Assembly: GCA_022226935.1 (NCBI GenBank) | Contig: CP092081.1 | Coordinates: 1,183,660 to 1,247,659 of the forward strand | Reading direction: 5' to 3' | DNA length: 64,000 nucleotides | Origin: Nitrospira sp. | Lineage (GTDB): Bacteria; Nitrospirota; Nitrospiria; Nitrospirales; Nitrospiraceae | In this document: one piece after another, positions 52,268 through 61,378 of the stretch | Position numbering within the stretch: the stretch's first letter is position 1 | Layout: each line of letters begins with the position of its first letter | Made by a program: the position numbers and the translations under genes | Notes under the pieces: model-generated | Database searches by the model: none | Told to the model about the DNA's origin: nothing | Seen by the model: the letters and a program-made list of their open reading frames with translations, nothing else

Positions 52268-53527
52268 GTGACGCCCACCACCATTCAGCTGATCGGAACG
52301 CTGCTGTTCGCCGTGGCAATCCTGCACACGTTTGCGACGTCGTTCTTCGAACACCTGGCGCATACCAGACCGACACATGCCGGTCTCTGGCATTTGCTGG
52401 GCGAAGTGGAGGTCGCGTTCGGATTCTGGGCCCTCGTGCTCGTTGTCGCCATGTTCGTCACCGACGGTGCGGCTGCCGCCACGCAGTATCTCGACTCCCG
52501 CGGCTTTACGGAACCCCTGTTCGTGTTCGCAATCATGGTCATCGCCGGGACCAGGCCGATCTTGCAGATAGCCATGACCGGAGTCCGGGGCGTCAGCGCA
52601 GCCCTCCCGCTTCCGCAGGGCATGCGGGTCTACGTGACTGTCCTGACGCTCGTTCCGCTGCTCGGCTCGTTCATCACCGAACCGGCCGCCATGACGTTGG
52701 CGGCGCTGCTGCTGCGTGATGTCTTTTTCCGCCATGGCTTGTCCTCGAATTTGAAATACGCAACTCTCGGAGTCCTCTTCGTGAATGTGTCCATCGGGGG
52801 AACGCTCACCCCCTTCGCTGCGCCGCCCGTGTTGATGGTCGCCGGTGCCTGGCAGTGGGACATCGCCTTCATGCTGGGAACGTTCGGTTGGAAAGCGGCC
52901 TTGGCTGTATTGCTGAATGCGTGTGGGGCAACGATGGTGTTCCGTCGAGAACTCAGCCGCATCTCGACCGCCATCGATCAACGGGAGCAGAACCATGCGC
53001 CGTTGGCTCTGGTCATCACACATCTCGCCTTGCTCGCACTGGTCGTGGCGTTCGCCCACCATCCGGCGATGTTTCTGGGCATCCTCCTGCTGTTTCTCGG
53101 GATCGCGCAGGCCTATGAACGGTATCAGGATCGCCTGATTCTTCGCGAAGGATTGCTCGTCTCTTTTTTCCTGGCAGGCCTGGTGGTCTTGGGCGGGCAA
53201 CAACAATGGTGGCTGCAGCCGGTCTTGCTCGGCATGGGCCAAGATACGGTGTTTGCGGGCGCCACGATCCTGACCGCTTTCACCGACAATGCGGCGCTGA
53301 CCTATCTCGGATCGCTCGTGGAAGGGCTCTCGGATGGATTCAAGTATGCCCTGGTGGCGGGCGCCGTCACGGGCGGCGGCTTGACCATCATCGCCAATGC
53401 GCCGAATCCGGCCGGACTGGCCATCCTGCGGACTTATTTCGACGACGAGGCGGTCAATCCGCTCCGGCTTTTCCTGGCCGCGCTGCCACCCACGCTGATC
53501 GCCGCGCTCATGTTCTGGTGTCTGTAG
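52268..53527 (+). CDS. Putative Na+/H+ antiporter (Na_H_antiport_2-like)
   Basis: About 419 residues from GTG 52268; upstream sequence in the same frame is out-of-frame malic enzyme DNA and reads as non-protein. Ten or more membrane helices, with FFEHLAHTRPTHAGLWHLLGEVE near 26 and GSFITEPAAMT near 135. A TLTPFAAPPVLMVA loop near 180 and a DTVFAGATILTAFTDNAALTYLGS segment near 330 follow. The pattern matches the family annotated as putative Na+/H+ antiporters related to the ion transporter superfamily; transport has not been shown for close relatives that I know. Confidence 0.75.
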   Translation: MTPTTIQLIGTLLFAVAILHTFATSFFEHLAHTRPTHAGLWHLLGEVEVAFGFWALVLVVAMFVTDGAAAATQYLDSRGFTEPLFVFAIMVIAGTRPILQIAMTGVRGVSAALPLPQGMRVYVTVLTLVPLLGSFITEPAAMTLAALLLRDVFFRHGLSSNLKYATLGVLFVNVSIGGTLTPFAAPPVLMVAGAWQWDIAFMLGTFGWKAALAVLLNACGATMVFRRELSRISTAIDQREQNHAPLALVITHLALLALVVAFAHHPAMFLGILLLFLGIAQAYERYQDRLILREGLLVSFFLAGLVVLGGQQQWWLQPVLLGMGQDTVFAGATILTAFTDNAALTYLGSLVEGLSDGFKYALVAGAVTGGGLTIIANAPNPAGLAILRTYFDDEAVNPLRLFLAALPPTLIAALMFWCL

Positions 53528-53634
53528 CCGGCAAGCGGCGATCGATGACTCGGCTCTTATCGCCGGACAAACTGATGTGCTAAGATGCGAGCGACTTGGC
53601 CCTCTGCCTGCAAGGTCACGCCTAACGAGGACTC

Positions 53635-54264
53635 GTGGCATTTTCAACCAATCGCCTGTTCAAATATCAGCGGGGCATGCGGCGCCGCATCGGCATGCTG
53701 CGCGCCAAGAACATCGACAGCATGGAGTTTGCCGTCGATTTCATGATGCAGGAACGGGTCGACAGCTATTTCCGCATCGAACCGGCGTTGGAAGAAGTTG
53801 AACGCTCGCTGGGTCAGATCGAAGAGGAATTGGACCTGGTGAAGGATGTGTCCGGGGCCATTCGGTTGGAGTCACGCCTGGAGTTCGTCGAAGATCGCTG
53901 GGATGAACTCGACAGCGAAATACGCGAACGCCCACGACGGCGCCGGCGAAAAATCAATCTGGCTGATTTTCTCAAGGCCGCCGGAGGGGAGGGGAATCCC
54001 GCCGGCACGTCCAGCGAGGTCACGAACGCCTACGACGCCTATCAGTTGCTGGGCTTGGAATTCGGCACGCCCCTCGCCGACGTCACCACGGCCTTCCGGC
54101 AACGCGCCAAAGAATTGCATCCCGATGCCCGTAACGGCGACCGCAGCTCCGAGCCTGAACTCCGGCGCATTCTCGAAGCCTATCAGTTTCTCAAAGAGTA
54201 TCTGAGCCTGAGCAACACTGAACCGCCGATTTCACGCGGGGCGGAATATCGTCCCACCGAGTAA
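53635..54264 (+). CDS. DnaJ-like protein with a C-terminal J-domain
   Basis: 209 residues, GTG start. N-terminal helical region with possible coiled coil (IEPALEEVERSLGQIEEELDLVK), a basic patch (RERPRRRRRKIN) near 98-108, then a J-domain at about 132-190. YDAYQLLGLEFGTPLADVTTAFRQRAKELHPD carries the essential HPD near 162-164. A C-terminal J-domain behind a coiled coil is the type III co-chaperone plan, so it probably recruits Hsp70 to a specific partner. It lies 3 bp upstream of the RNase D-like gene. Confidence 0.8.
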   Translation: MAFSTNRLFKYQRGMRRRIGMLRAKNIDSMEFAVDFMMQERVDSYFRIEPALEEVERSLGQIEEELDLVKDVSGAIRLESRLEFVEDRWDELDSEIRERPRRRRRKINLADFLKAAGGEGNPAGTSSEVTNAYDAYQLLGLEFGTPLADVTTAFRQRAKELHPDARNGDRSSEPELRRILEAYQFLKEYLSLSNTEPPISRGAEYRPTE

Positions 54265-54267
54265 TCT

Positions 54268-55470
54268 ATGGCCACATTGGATCCGGATCAGACCTTCATC
54301 ACGGCAGACCATATGCTCGATCGGTTGTGCGATCAGTTGGCGAACAGCGCCGTGATCGCCATCGACACCGAGTTCATGGGAGAAGACCATTTTATTCCGC
54401 GCCTCGAACTCATCCAGGTCGCGGCGGAGGGGGTGGCCGCAGTCATCGATTTTCCTGCCGTGCAGGACAGCGCGCCGATGGTTCGCTTCTGGGAACTCGT
54501 CTGCGATACCCGCATTGAAAAAGTGTTACACGCGGGCCGGCAGGATCTCGAACTGTTCGCGCACCATGCGGGCCGATTGCCGAAGCCGTTTTTCGATACA
54601 CAGATCGCCGCCGCCATGATCGGGTACGGTGCGCAGACGGCTTATGCCAATCTGGTGCAGCGGGTGCAAGGGGTGAAACTCGATAAAGCACACACCTTTA
54701 CCAATTGGAGTCAGCGGCCGCTGAGCAAGGAACAACTGGTCTATGCCCTCGATGACGTGACCTTTTTGCTGCCTATCCATCGGCATCTTCGTCAGAAACT
54801 GTCCGTGATGGGCCGTTTGAACTGGGTGGACGAAGAGTTCTCCCGCCTGGAGATTTCCCTCGGAGCCCAGGCTCGAGATCCACAGGAGCGGTATCAGCGC
54901 ATTCGCGGGTGGGACAGCCTCAAGCCGCGCGCCGCCGGCGTGCTGCGAGACCTGGCCGCCTGGCGGGAAGGGGAAGCTCGCCGCCGCAATGTTCCGCGAG
55001 GGCGAGTGATGCGCGACGAGGTGCTGGTGCAGCTGGCCCGGCAAACACCGCGCACGCTCGATCAACTTCGCGGCATGCGCGGCATGTATTCCTCGGAAGT
55101 CGAACGCAATGGGCAAGCCTTGCTGGCCACGATGCAGCAGGCCTTGGCGCGACCGGAATCCGAGTGGCCGGAGGTGCCCCGCGACCGCAAACCGGATCCT
55201 GAATCCACCGGTGTGCTGGAACTTCTCCAGGCTGTGCTGAAATCCCGCGCCGCGATGGAGAATATCGCGCCGACGTTGATCGCCACGACGGGCGATTTGC
55301 AAGCCTTGGTCGAACGCGCCTCATCGCCGGAAGAAATCGATATTCCGGTCCTGCGGGGATGGCGACGCCAGCTGGTGGGGGAGACGCTGCTCAGCGTCTT
55401 ATCCGGAAATCTCAAAGTCTGGATCGACCCGCAAATCGGCAAGCTCCGCTTCGGACATTTGGATCAGTAA
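54268..55470 (+). CDS. rnd: Ribonuclease D-like 3'-5' exonuclease with HRDC domain
   Basis: 400 residues. DEDD exonuclease motifs: AIDTEFMGE near 31 (Asp and Glu), VLHAGRQDLELF near 88 (Asp) and the YALDD variant near 156-160 (Tyr and Asp). An HRDC-like domain follows (about 215-295). RNase D trims tRNA and other small RNA 3' ends. It may be co-transcribed with the upstream J-domain gene. Confidence 0.9.
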   Translation: MATLDPDQTFITADHMLDRLCDQLANSAVIAIDTEFMGEDHFIPRLELIQVAAEGVAAVIDFPAVQDSAPMVRFWELVCDTRIEKVLHAGRQDLELFAHHAGRLPKPFFDTQIAAAMIGYGAQTAYANLVQRVQGVKLDKAHTFTNWSQRPLSKEQLVYALDDVTFLLPIHRHLRQKLSVMGRLNWVDEEFSRLEISLGAQARDPQERYQRIRGWDSLKPRAAGVLRDLAAWREGEARRRNVPRGRVMRDEVLVQLARQTPRTLDQLRGMRGMYSSEVERNGQALLATMQQALARPESEWPEVPRDRKPDPESTGVLELLQAVLKSRAAMENIAPTLIATTGDLQALVERASSPEEIDIPVLRGWRRQLVGETLLSVLSGNLKVWIDPQIGKLRFGHLDQ

Positions 55471-55554
55471 CGCGACCGTACCCGGCCCCGATTCAGGAAC
55501 GGCGGATTCGACCTCCTCCCCGAACGCTCCTGCGACGCGGCCGCATCCTGCCCA

Positions 55555-55797
55555 TCACCTCGATGCTCCGCGGAAAGCTCCGCCGCGATAACCAGCGCGG
55601 CGGTCTTTCCACATTCCCAGCAATAGCGTCAACAGCGCCAGCCCGATTTCATCGGCCAACGGAATCACATCGGGAACGATCACATCCGCCAGGGTGAGGA
55701 AGGCGAACAACACAAATAGGGAGGGGAATCGAAGATTGAGACGTTGCAGAACCCGTCCCAGCAGTGACACCCGATCCGCCGAGCTGAATGCCAACAT
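55555..55797 (-). CDS. Small membrane protein, DUF6116-like
   Basis: 80 residues with two hydrophobic segments (FPSLFVLFAFLTLADVIVP and IPLADEIGLALLTLLLGMW) and a basic C-terminus. The RFPxLFxLxAxLxxxDxxxPD...DE pattern matches small proteins annotated DUF6116, as I recall them; treat the name as tentative. Function unknown. Confidence 0.6.
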   Translation of the reverse strand: MLAFSSADRVSLLGRVLQRLNLRFPSLFVLFAFLTLADVIVPDVIPLADEIGLALLTLLLGMWKDRRAGYRGGAFRGASR

Positions 55798-55860
55798 CTC
55801 TGCCTCCTCTCACCCCGCCGCTGCCCGACGCCGCACCCGGCATCGTCGCTTCCGAATACC

Positions 55861-56211
55861 TTAGAGCAGTTCAGTGACGGTATCAGCCGGGCGCGCCAGC
55901 ATGACCTGGTCGCCTTTGACCACGATGGGGCGCTGAATCAAATCCGGATGAGCGATCATCTGATCGAGTAAATGATCCTCGCTGAGCGTCGGATCGGCAA
56001 GCTTCAACGACTTGTAGAGATCTTCTTTCGTGCGCAACACGTCGCGCGCCGAAAGGCCGGCTTTCTTGAGCAAGTCTTTGAGCCGGCTCTTCGTAAACGG
56101 TTGCTCGTAATAGTTGACCGCCGTAAACGGCTGCCCGCTCTCCCGCACCAGGCGCACCGCCTCGCGACAAGTTGAACAGGTGGGCTTCTGATAAATCGTG
56201 ATCTCTGCCAT
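55861..56211 (-). CDS. ArsC/Spx-family thioredoxin-fold protein
   Basis: 116 residues. TIYQKPTCSTCREAVRL holds a CxxC motif at the position of the ArsC catalytic Cys. RTKEDLYKSLKLADP and the QRPIVVKGDQVMLARP segment with its Arg-Pro are typical of ArsC/YffB/Spx. Could reduce arsenate with glutathione or glutaredoxin or serve as a redox protein; no ars gene is adjacent, so arsenate resistance is not supported. Confidence 0.85.
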   Translation of the reverse strand: MAEITIYQKPTCSTCREAVRLVRESGQPFTAVNYYEQPFTKSRLKDLLKKAGLSARDVLRTKEDLYKSLKLADPTLSEDHLLDQMIAHPDLIQRPIVVKGDQVMLARPADTVTELL

Positions 56212-56312
56212 GCCGTTACCCTTTCTCCTTCATCAAGGGTTCCCTTGACGCAAATTTTTCACCTGTGTTACATGGACACACGACATTGATTTCAACACGA
56301 TCGTGATCACCG

Positions 56313-56690
56313 ATGCCCATTTTTGGAACCGACACCAGCGACCAGACCGGAAAATTCTCCTGCGCCACCGCCACGCAGCGCACCTTGAAAGATTTGCGCA
56401 CCAAACGCAAGGGCCAACCGGTGTTTGTCGTGGGGCATCGGCTGGAGCGAAAGGGAACAGAAGCCACGTTTGAGGTCTTCAATGACCGCTTGGCCATCAT
56501 CCGGTTCGACGATGACGTCCGGCTGGGCTACGATCCACTCGAACTGCTGCTTCCCACGGAGATCGATGACAAAGGCGTGGCCTATTTTGAGATCCGCACC
56601 TGCCGCCTCTGCGAGCAATTTTTTCCGCTCACGGCTGATGAATGTGACGGAGACGAAGAACCGACCACCTGCCCGGATTGCACGGCATGA
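56313..56690 (+). CDS. Hypothetical protein with C-terminal zinc ribbon
   Basis: 125 residues, beta-rich N-terminal part (QPVFVVGHRLERKGTEATFEVF) and a C-terminal CRLC...CPDC pair (near residues 97-123) likely to bind one zinc. It also has an isolated Cys in the linker. No family recognised. Its stop lies inside the left arm of an inverted repeat. Confidence 0.65.
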   Translation: MPIFGTDTSDQTGKFSCATATQRTLKDLRTKRKGQPVFVVGHRLERKGTEATFEVFNDRLAIIRFDDDVRLGYDPLELLLPTEIDDKGVAYFEIRTCRLCEQFFPLTADECDGDEEPTTCPDCTA

Positions 56691-56759
56691 GCAATGTTCA
56701 GTTTTCACTGTTCAATGGACCGGTTTGAGTCCACTTGGATTGCTCATTGAACATTGTTC
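56689..56759. repeat. Imperfect inverted repeat between convergent genes
   Basis: Left arm GAGCAATGTTCA (56689-56700) and right arm TGAACATTGTTC (56748-56759) are complementary except for one base, with inner TTCAATG and CATTGAA echoes. It resembles dispersed intergenic repeats built from TTGAACATTG words. It may act as a bidirectional terminator or belong to a genome-wide repeat family. Confidence 0.6.
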
Positions 56760-56777
56760 CTTGAAAATTGGCCACCG

Positions 56778-57161
56778 CTAGTCCGCCAACGGCGCAATCT
56801 CAACCGCTTTCTTGATCAGGCAATCTCCCGCAAACCCTTGCAGTCCCATCGGCAGCATGCTGGCATCCAGCACCCGCGCGGACATCACCTTCAATCCGTC
56901 GCCGATTTTCATGCCTTCGATCTTGAGCGCATGACAGACTTCCAGCGAGCGCCAGACCGGATTGGCGACGACCGTATCGCTCGGAATGAGTTTGATATCG
57001 GAGGAAGCCCCGTCCTGGAGAACCTTCGCCGAGATACGCGTCTTATCTTTCGGTACATCACTGATGACGGCAAAGAAGACCTGTTCGTCATCGGCCCAGG
57101 CGGGAACACACAAACCCACTACCATCAGCATTCCCAACACGAGCGACCCGAATCGGCCCAT
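56778..57161 (-). CDS. Periplasmic protein of unknown function
   Basis: 127 residues. Signal peptide (MGRFGSLVLGMLMVVGLCV, cut near AWA-DD), a beta-rich body and two Cys (near 90 and 114) that could form a disulphide. No family recognised. Followed on the same strand by nothing obvious; preceded 27 bp upstream by another small minus-strand gene. Confidence 0.65.
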   Translation of the reverse strand: MGRFGSLVLGMLMVVGLCVPAWADDEQVFFAVISDVPKDKTRISAKVLQDGASSDIKLIPSDTVVANPVWRSLEVCHALKIEGMKIGDGLKVMSARVLDASMLPMGLQGFAGDCLIKKAVEIAPLAD

Positions 57162-57188
57162 GCCTCACCTCATTGTTACGGATATAGA

Positions 57189-57419
57189 CTATTGGGACGA
57201 TCCATCCCTTCCGCCCGCAGGAAGGCGGGGGGAATTGTCGGATAGAGATCCGGCACCCGAGCCGCCATGGCTCAGCGTGCTGCGCCCTAGCCGTTGCGAC
57301 CCCGGAGTCGTGGCGGCGGTCTCTTCATTCGGCCGATCCCCGATCCCCAGCATCAAGAGCACAACGCCTGCGACCAATAGTCCGATCAGCAGAACAATGT
57401 GTACAAGTCGAGTCACCAT
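57189..57419 (-). CDS. Small single-helix membrane protein
   Basis: About 76 residues from ATG 57419 (GGAG just upstream). One hydrophobic helix (VHIVLLIGLLVAGVVLLMLGI) and a Gly/Ser-rich tail. No family recognised. A real gene is likely from the helix and ribosome site, but it is short. Confidence 0.5.
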   Translation of the reverse strand: MVTRLVHIVLLIGLLVAGVVLLMLGIGDRPNEETAATTPGSQRLGRSTLSHGGSGAGSLSDNSPRLPAGGRDGSSQ

Positions 57420-57627
57420 GCGCTCCGCAGTCGAAGTCTTGTTTGTTTCGAGGTAGTATGCCAAGCGAATCCACTCAATTCAAGGTGAAGGCTGAGCCGA
57501 TGCCGTCGATCGTGATAAGCTGACACCGTGCGACTTTCACGCAGAATACCGGGACGCGAGGTCGCTCATGGAACCGATCGCATCACGCGTGATGCCCCAT
57601 TCGGATGGAAGATAGGAGAGTGAATCT

Positions 57628-58761
57628 ATGCCGCACGATTTCATGCCGGGTCTGGCCGGTGTTCCTGCCGCAAAATCAGCGATCAGCGATGTGGATGGCG
57701 TACGAGGCGTACTCGAATATCGCGGGATTCGGGTCGAGGAGCTGTGTCAGCATTCGTCCTTTCTGGAAACGAGTTACCTGCTGTTGTTCGGGCGGCTGCC
57801 GACCGCGACGGAACTCACACAGTGGGTGAATGATGTCACGCACCACCGGCGGATCAAGTTTCGCATTGTGGACCTGTTGAAGGTCATGCCTGAACATGGG
57901 CATCCGATGGACGCGTTGCAAGCTGCAGTCGCGGCGCTGGGCATGTTTTACCCGGGCCGCAACGTCAAGGACGTCGAAAACAATTACTGGTCAGCAGTGC
58001 GCCTCATCGCCAAACTACCTACCATCGTGGCGGCTTGGGCGCGGTTGCGACGCGGAGACGAATACATCCCGCCGCGCGACGATCTGCCTTTCGCCGACAA
58101 CTTTCTCTACATGCTGACGGAAACCGTTCCGCATCCGCTGTGGAGCGAGGTCTTCGATGACTGCCTGATTCTTCATGCCGAACACACCATGAATGCGTCC
58201 ACCTTCGCCGGCATGGTCGCGGCGTCGACACTCGCCGACCCCTATACCGTCGTGGCCTCCTCGATCGGCGCGCTCAAGGGCCCCTTGCACGGGGGGGCCA
58301 ATGAAGAGGTGGTGACGATGTTGAAAGAGATCGGGACGCCGGCGCAGGCTCGCGCCGCGGTGGAAGCCCGTCTCGGCGGCAAAAACAAACTGATGGGATT
58401 CGGCCATCGCGTGTACAAGGTCAAAGATCCGCGCGCCACCGTGCTGCAAGATCTCTGCATGCGGCTGTTCAATGCCTGCGGAACGTCTCCACTCTATGAA
58501 GTCGCGGTGGCGGTGGAACAGCTGGCCAGTGAACGATTAGAGGGCAAGGGCATTTACCCGAACGTCGATTTCTACTCGGGCATCATTTACGACAAGATGG
58601 GGATCGAGGTCGATCTATTTACGCCCCTCTTCGCCATGGCGCGTGTGAGCGGATGGCTGGCGCATTGGCTGGAGCAACTGCGGGAGAACAAACTCTATCG
58701 CCCCGACCAGATCTATTCCGGGGAACATGACCGGCATTACGTGCCGATCGATCGGCGGTAA
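57628..58761 (+). CDS. gltA: Citrate synthase
   Basis: 377 residues, of the short type II-like/archaeal-Bacillus class. Catalytic elements: His in GPLHGGANEEV near 221, His in GFGHRVYKVKDPR near 258 and Asp in NVDFYSG near 314. It condenses acetyl-CoA and oxaloacetate to citrate. Fumarase lies 1 kb downstream and malic enzyme upstream, so several TCA-type enzymes cluster loosely here. Confidence 0.93.
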   Translation: MPHDFMPGLAGVPAAKSAISDVDGVRGVLEYRGIRVEELCQHSSFLETSYLLLFGRLPTATELTQWVNDVTHHRRIKFRIVDLLKVMPEHGHPMDALQAAVAALGMFYPGRNVKDVENNYWSAVRLIAKLPTIVAAWARLRRGDEYIPPRDDLPFADNFLYMLTETVPHPLWSEVFDDCLILHAEHTMNASTFAGMVAASTLADPYTVVASSIGALKGPLHGGANEEVVTMLKEIGTPAQARAAVEARLGGKNKLMGFGHRVYKVKDPRATVLQDLCMRLFNACGTSPLYEVAVAVEQLASERLEGKGIYPNVDFYSGIIYDKMGIEVDLFTPLFAMARVSGWLAHWLEQLRENKLYRPDQIYSGEHDRHYVPIDRR

Positions 58762-58774
58762 GCCGGACGGCGGA

Positions 58775-58864
58775 TTATTCGGTACGACCGATGAACATCC
58801 ACACGGCCAGGGACGTAACCATCAAGATACCGCCGAGCAATGCGTAGGAAATGAATTCCAACAT
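58775..58864 (-). CDS. 29-residue single-helix membrane peptide
   Basis: ATG 58864 with GGAG 9 bp upstream opens a 29-residue frame: MLEFISYALLGGILMVTSLA followed by VWMFIGRTE and TAA. One membrane helix with a charged C-terminal tail is the size of CydX/CcoS-like accessory peptides of membrane complexes. It is convergent with citrate synthase (13 bp between stops). Too short for standard gene calls, so homologues may be unannotated. Confidence 0.55.
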   Translation of the reverse strand: MLEFISYALLGGILMVTSLAVWMFIGRTE

Positions 58865-59051
58865 GGTGATCGTCTCCAATATGAAGGGGGCTAATAAATA
58901 ATGCCGAGGGCTGCAATGTCAAGAGCCCGCTCATGGCAATAACTCTTCAGACCGCGCCCTTGACTTCACCGGCGTGAACATTACCTTCCTTGTAGTAAGT
59001 AGGATGGCTCAAGTGAACATCAGCAAGGAATTCACACAAGGAGGTTCCACT

Positions 59052-59507
59052 ATGGCGATCGTACGATGGGATCCGTTCCGGGAATTGGAAGAAATGTCCG
59101 ACCGGCTGAACCGGATGATTACACGGCCGGGAACGGCTCAAACCGCCGCTCAGGGCAAGGAAGTGATGACGGTGGCCGATTGGGCCCCGACGGTCGACAT
59201 CAGCGAGACCGAAACCGAATATGCCATTAAGGCCGAGCTTCCCGAGGTCAAAAAGGAAGACGTGAAGGTGACGGTGGAAGACGGTGTTCTCACGCTGCAG
59301 GGCGAACGGAAACAGGAAAAGGAGGAGAAGGGGAAGAAGTACCATCGGATCGAACGGTCCTACGGACGGTTTGTCCGGAGCTTCACGCTTCCCGACTCCG
59401 TGGACGAGAGTAAGGTGAAGGCGGAATATACGGATGGTGTGCTGCACCTGCACCTGCCCAAATCGGAAAAGGCGAAGCCGAAACAGATCGACGTCAAAAT
59501 CGCCTAA
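59052..59507 (+). CDS. Hsp20 small heat shock protein
   Basis: 151 residues from ATG 59052, AAGGAGG upstream. N-terminus MAIVRWDPFRELEEMSDRL is characteristic; the alpha-crystallin domain (about 50-140) includes VDISETETEYAIKAELPEV and GVLTLQGERK. The final LPKSEKAKPK tail holds no I-x-I motif except the terminal VKIA. Holdase chaperone for denatured protein. A strong terminator follows. Confidence 0.93.
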   Translation: MAIVRWDPFRELEEMSDRLNRMITRPGTAQTAAQGKEVMTVADWAPTVDISETETEYAIKAELPEVKKEDVKVTVEDGVLTLQGERKQEKEEKGKKYHRIERSYGRFVRSFTLPDSVDESKVKAEYTDGVLHLHLPKSEKAKPKQIDVKIA

Positions 59508-59527
59508 GCAGATGGTTGAGAGAGCAA

Positions 59528-59556
59528 GGCCCGCCTCCCGGCGGGCCTTTTCTTTT
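59528..59556 (+). terminator. Rho-independent terminator of hsp20
   Basis: Perfect 8-bp stem GGCCCGCC/GGCGGGCC with a 4-base loop, followed by TTTTCTTTT. It lies 20 bp after the hsp20 stop. Confidence 0.92.
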
Positions 59557-59714
59557 GTCGAATCGTTCTCCATTTCCGTCACCCACCACATCAGTTGCCC
59601 CCAGGCACCTTTCGCTCGTCTCTCCAAATCCCGCGCTTGTGCTTCGTCAAGGCGAGCGTTTAATATGCGCGGTTCAAGCAGGTCAACCGCCAGTCTATTC
59701 GAGGAGACTCAACG

Positions 59715-61169
59715 ATGAAGAACGCTTCGCGCACGCCCAGACGCCCCGCCTCCGCGACAACCACCACGCGTATAGAACGCGACACGATGGGAGAACTCCC
59801 GGTTCCGTCCAATGCGTATTACGGGGTGCAAACGGCTCGCGCGATCGAAAACTTTCCGATCAGTTCGCTGCGCATTCCGCGCGCCATGATCCGGGCGATG
59901 GGACTCATCAAGCGCGCCGCCGCTGCCGTCAATCACTCGCTGAAGCTGCTCGACAAAAAGCCGGCGGACGCCATCGTTCGCGCGGCGACTGAAGTCGTGG
60001 ACGGGAGTCTGGACGCCGAATTTCCCGTCGATATTTTTCAGACCGGGTCAGGCACGTCCACGAACATGAATACGAACGAAGTCATTTCGAACCGCGCGAC
60101 AGAACTGCTCGGCGGCGCCAGAGGCAGCAAACTGGTCCACCCGAACGATCATGTGAACCTGGGACAATCGAGCAATGATGTCATCCCCACCGCGATCCAT
60201 ATTGCCGCGTCGGAAACCATCCAGCGGCAACTCATCCCCGCGCTGACCCAGCTGCACAAGGCGCTGAGCGGCAAGGCTCGGGAATTCGACAAGATCGTCA
60301 AAATCGGCCGCACGCATTTGCAGGATGCAACACCGGTCCGCCTGGGGCAGGAATTCGGCGGGTATGCCAGGCAAATCGAACTGGGAATTACCAGGATGAA
60401 GCGGGCCCAGGCGGCCCTGAGCGAAGTCGCGCTCGGAGGTACCGCCGTCGGCACCGGACTCAACTGTCACCCGAAATTTGCCGGCAAGGTCATGGCGATC
60501 ATTTCCAAGGAGACCGGCTGCAGCTTCAAGGAAGCGGTCAACCATTTCGAAGGACAGTCGGCTCAGGATTCGCTGGTCGAGGCAAGCGGAGAGTTGCGTA
60601 CCCTCGCGGTCAGCCTGATGAAGATTGCCAATGACGTCCGTTGGCTCGGGTCCGGTCCGCGCTGCGGCCTCGGCGAAATCAATCTTCCGGAAACCCAACC
60701 CGGCTCGTCCATCATGCCCGGCAAAGTGAATCCCGTGATTGCGGAATCCGTCACCATGGTCTGCGCCCAGGTCATCGGCAACGATGTCACCATCACCGTC
60801 GGGGGACAGGCCGCGAACTTTGAATTGATCGTGATGTTGCCGGTGATGGCCTACAACCTGCTGCAGTCCATCGAACTGCTGGCGACGGCCTCGACCAATT
60901 TTGCCGCGAAGTGCATCGCGGGCATCAAGGCGAATGAAGAACGCTGCAAGAGCCTGATTGAAGAGAGCCTCGCCATGTGCACGGCATTGGCTCCGGTGAT
61001 CGGGTACGAAGCCGCTGCAAAACTGGCCAAGGATGCCTATAAATCCGGCAAGACCGTCCGTGAGGTGGCTCGCGAACAAAACGTGTTGCCTGACAAGCGA
61101 CTCAACCAGCTTCTCGATCCGTGGCGCATGACGCAGGCCGGTGGACCGGTCGGCAGCGCCGGCGGGTAG
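59715..61169 (+). CDS. fumC: Fumarate hydratase class II
   Basis: 484 residues. Signature GSSIMPGKVNPV near 331, HPNDHVNLGQSSND near 137 and the catalytic TGSGTSTNMN region near 108 identify the fumarase/aspartase superfamily, fumarase branch. It interconverts fumarate and malate. An N-terminal extension of about 20 Thr/Arg/Ala-rich residues precedes the conserved core. The start at 59715 is the nearest ATG; a later start at MGELPVPSN is possible. Confidence 0.92.
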   Translation: MKNASRTPRRPASATTTTRIERDTMGELPVPSNAYYGVQTARAIENFPISSLRIPRAMIRAMGLIKRAAAAVNHSLKLLDKKPADAIVRAATEVVDGSLDAEFPVDIFQTGSGTSTNMNTNEVISNRATELLGGARGSKLVHPNDHVNLGQSSNDVIPTAIHIAASETIQRQLIPALTQLHKALSGKAREFDKIVKIGRTHLQDATPVRLGQEFGGYARQIELGITRMKRAQAALSEVALGGTAVGTGLNCHPKFAGKVMAIISKETGCSFKEAVNHFEGQSAQDSLVEASGELRTLAVSLMKIANDVRWLGSGPRCGLGEINLPETQPGSSIMPGKVNPVIAESVTMVCAQVIGNDVTITVGGQAANFELIVMLPVMAYNLLQSIELLATASTNFAAKCIAGIKANEERCKSLIEESLAMCTALAPVIGYEAAAKLAKDAYKSGKTVREVAREQNVLPDKRLNQLLDPWRMTQAGGPVGSAGG

Positions 61170-61378
61170 ACATCTCGAAAAGAAGTGTCGTCGGACCTTC
61201 AGGTCGGCGAGAAAGGGAGACGCTCCGACCCCTGCGGCTTTTGACAGCCCGAGGACCCCTATGCTAACGTGCGAAAAATTTTGCATGTTTGGCCGCCCAT
61301 CGTCACACATACACAGAGGGACAGACCGCGGATCATCAACGATTCATTTCATTCTCGATATAGATTGAAGGGTAGATA

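Noticed and set aside
52103..53647. 514-codon open frame antisense to the antiporter gene
   Set aside because: Low-complexity Arg/Glu/Gln/His translation antisense to membrane helices; no motif or start signal.
60048..61310. 420-codon open frame antisense to fumC
   Set aside because: It mirrors a strongly conserved fumarase; composition (His/Asp/Arg rich) is that of a GC-driven antisense frame and shows no domain.
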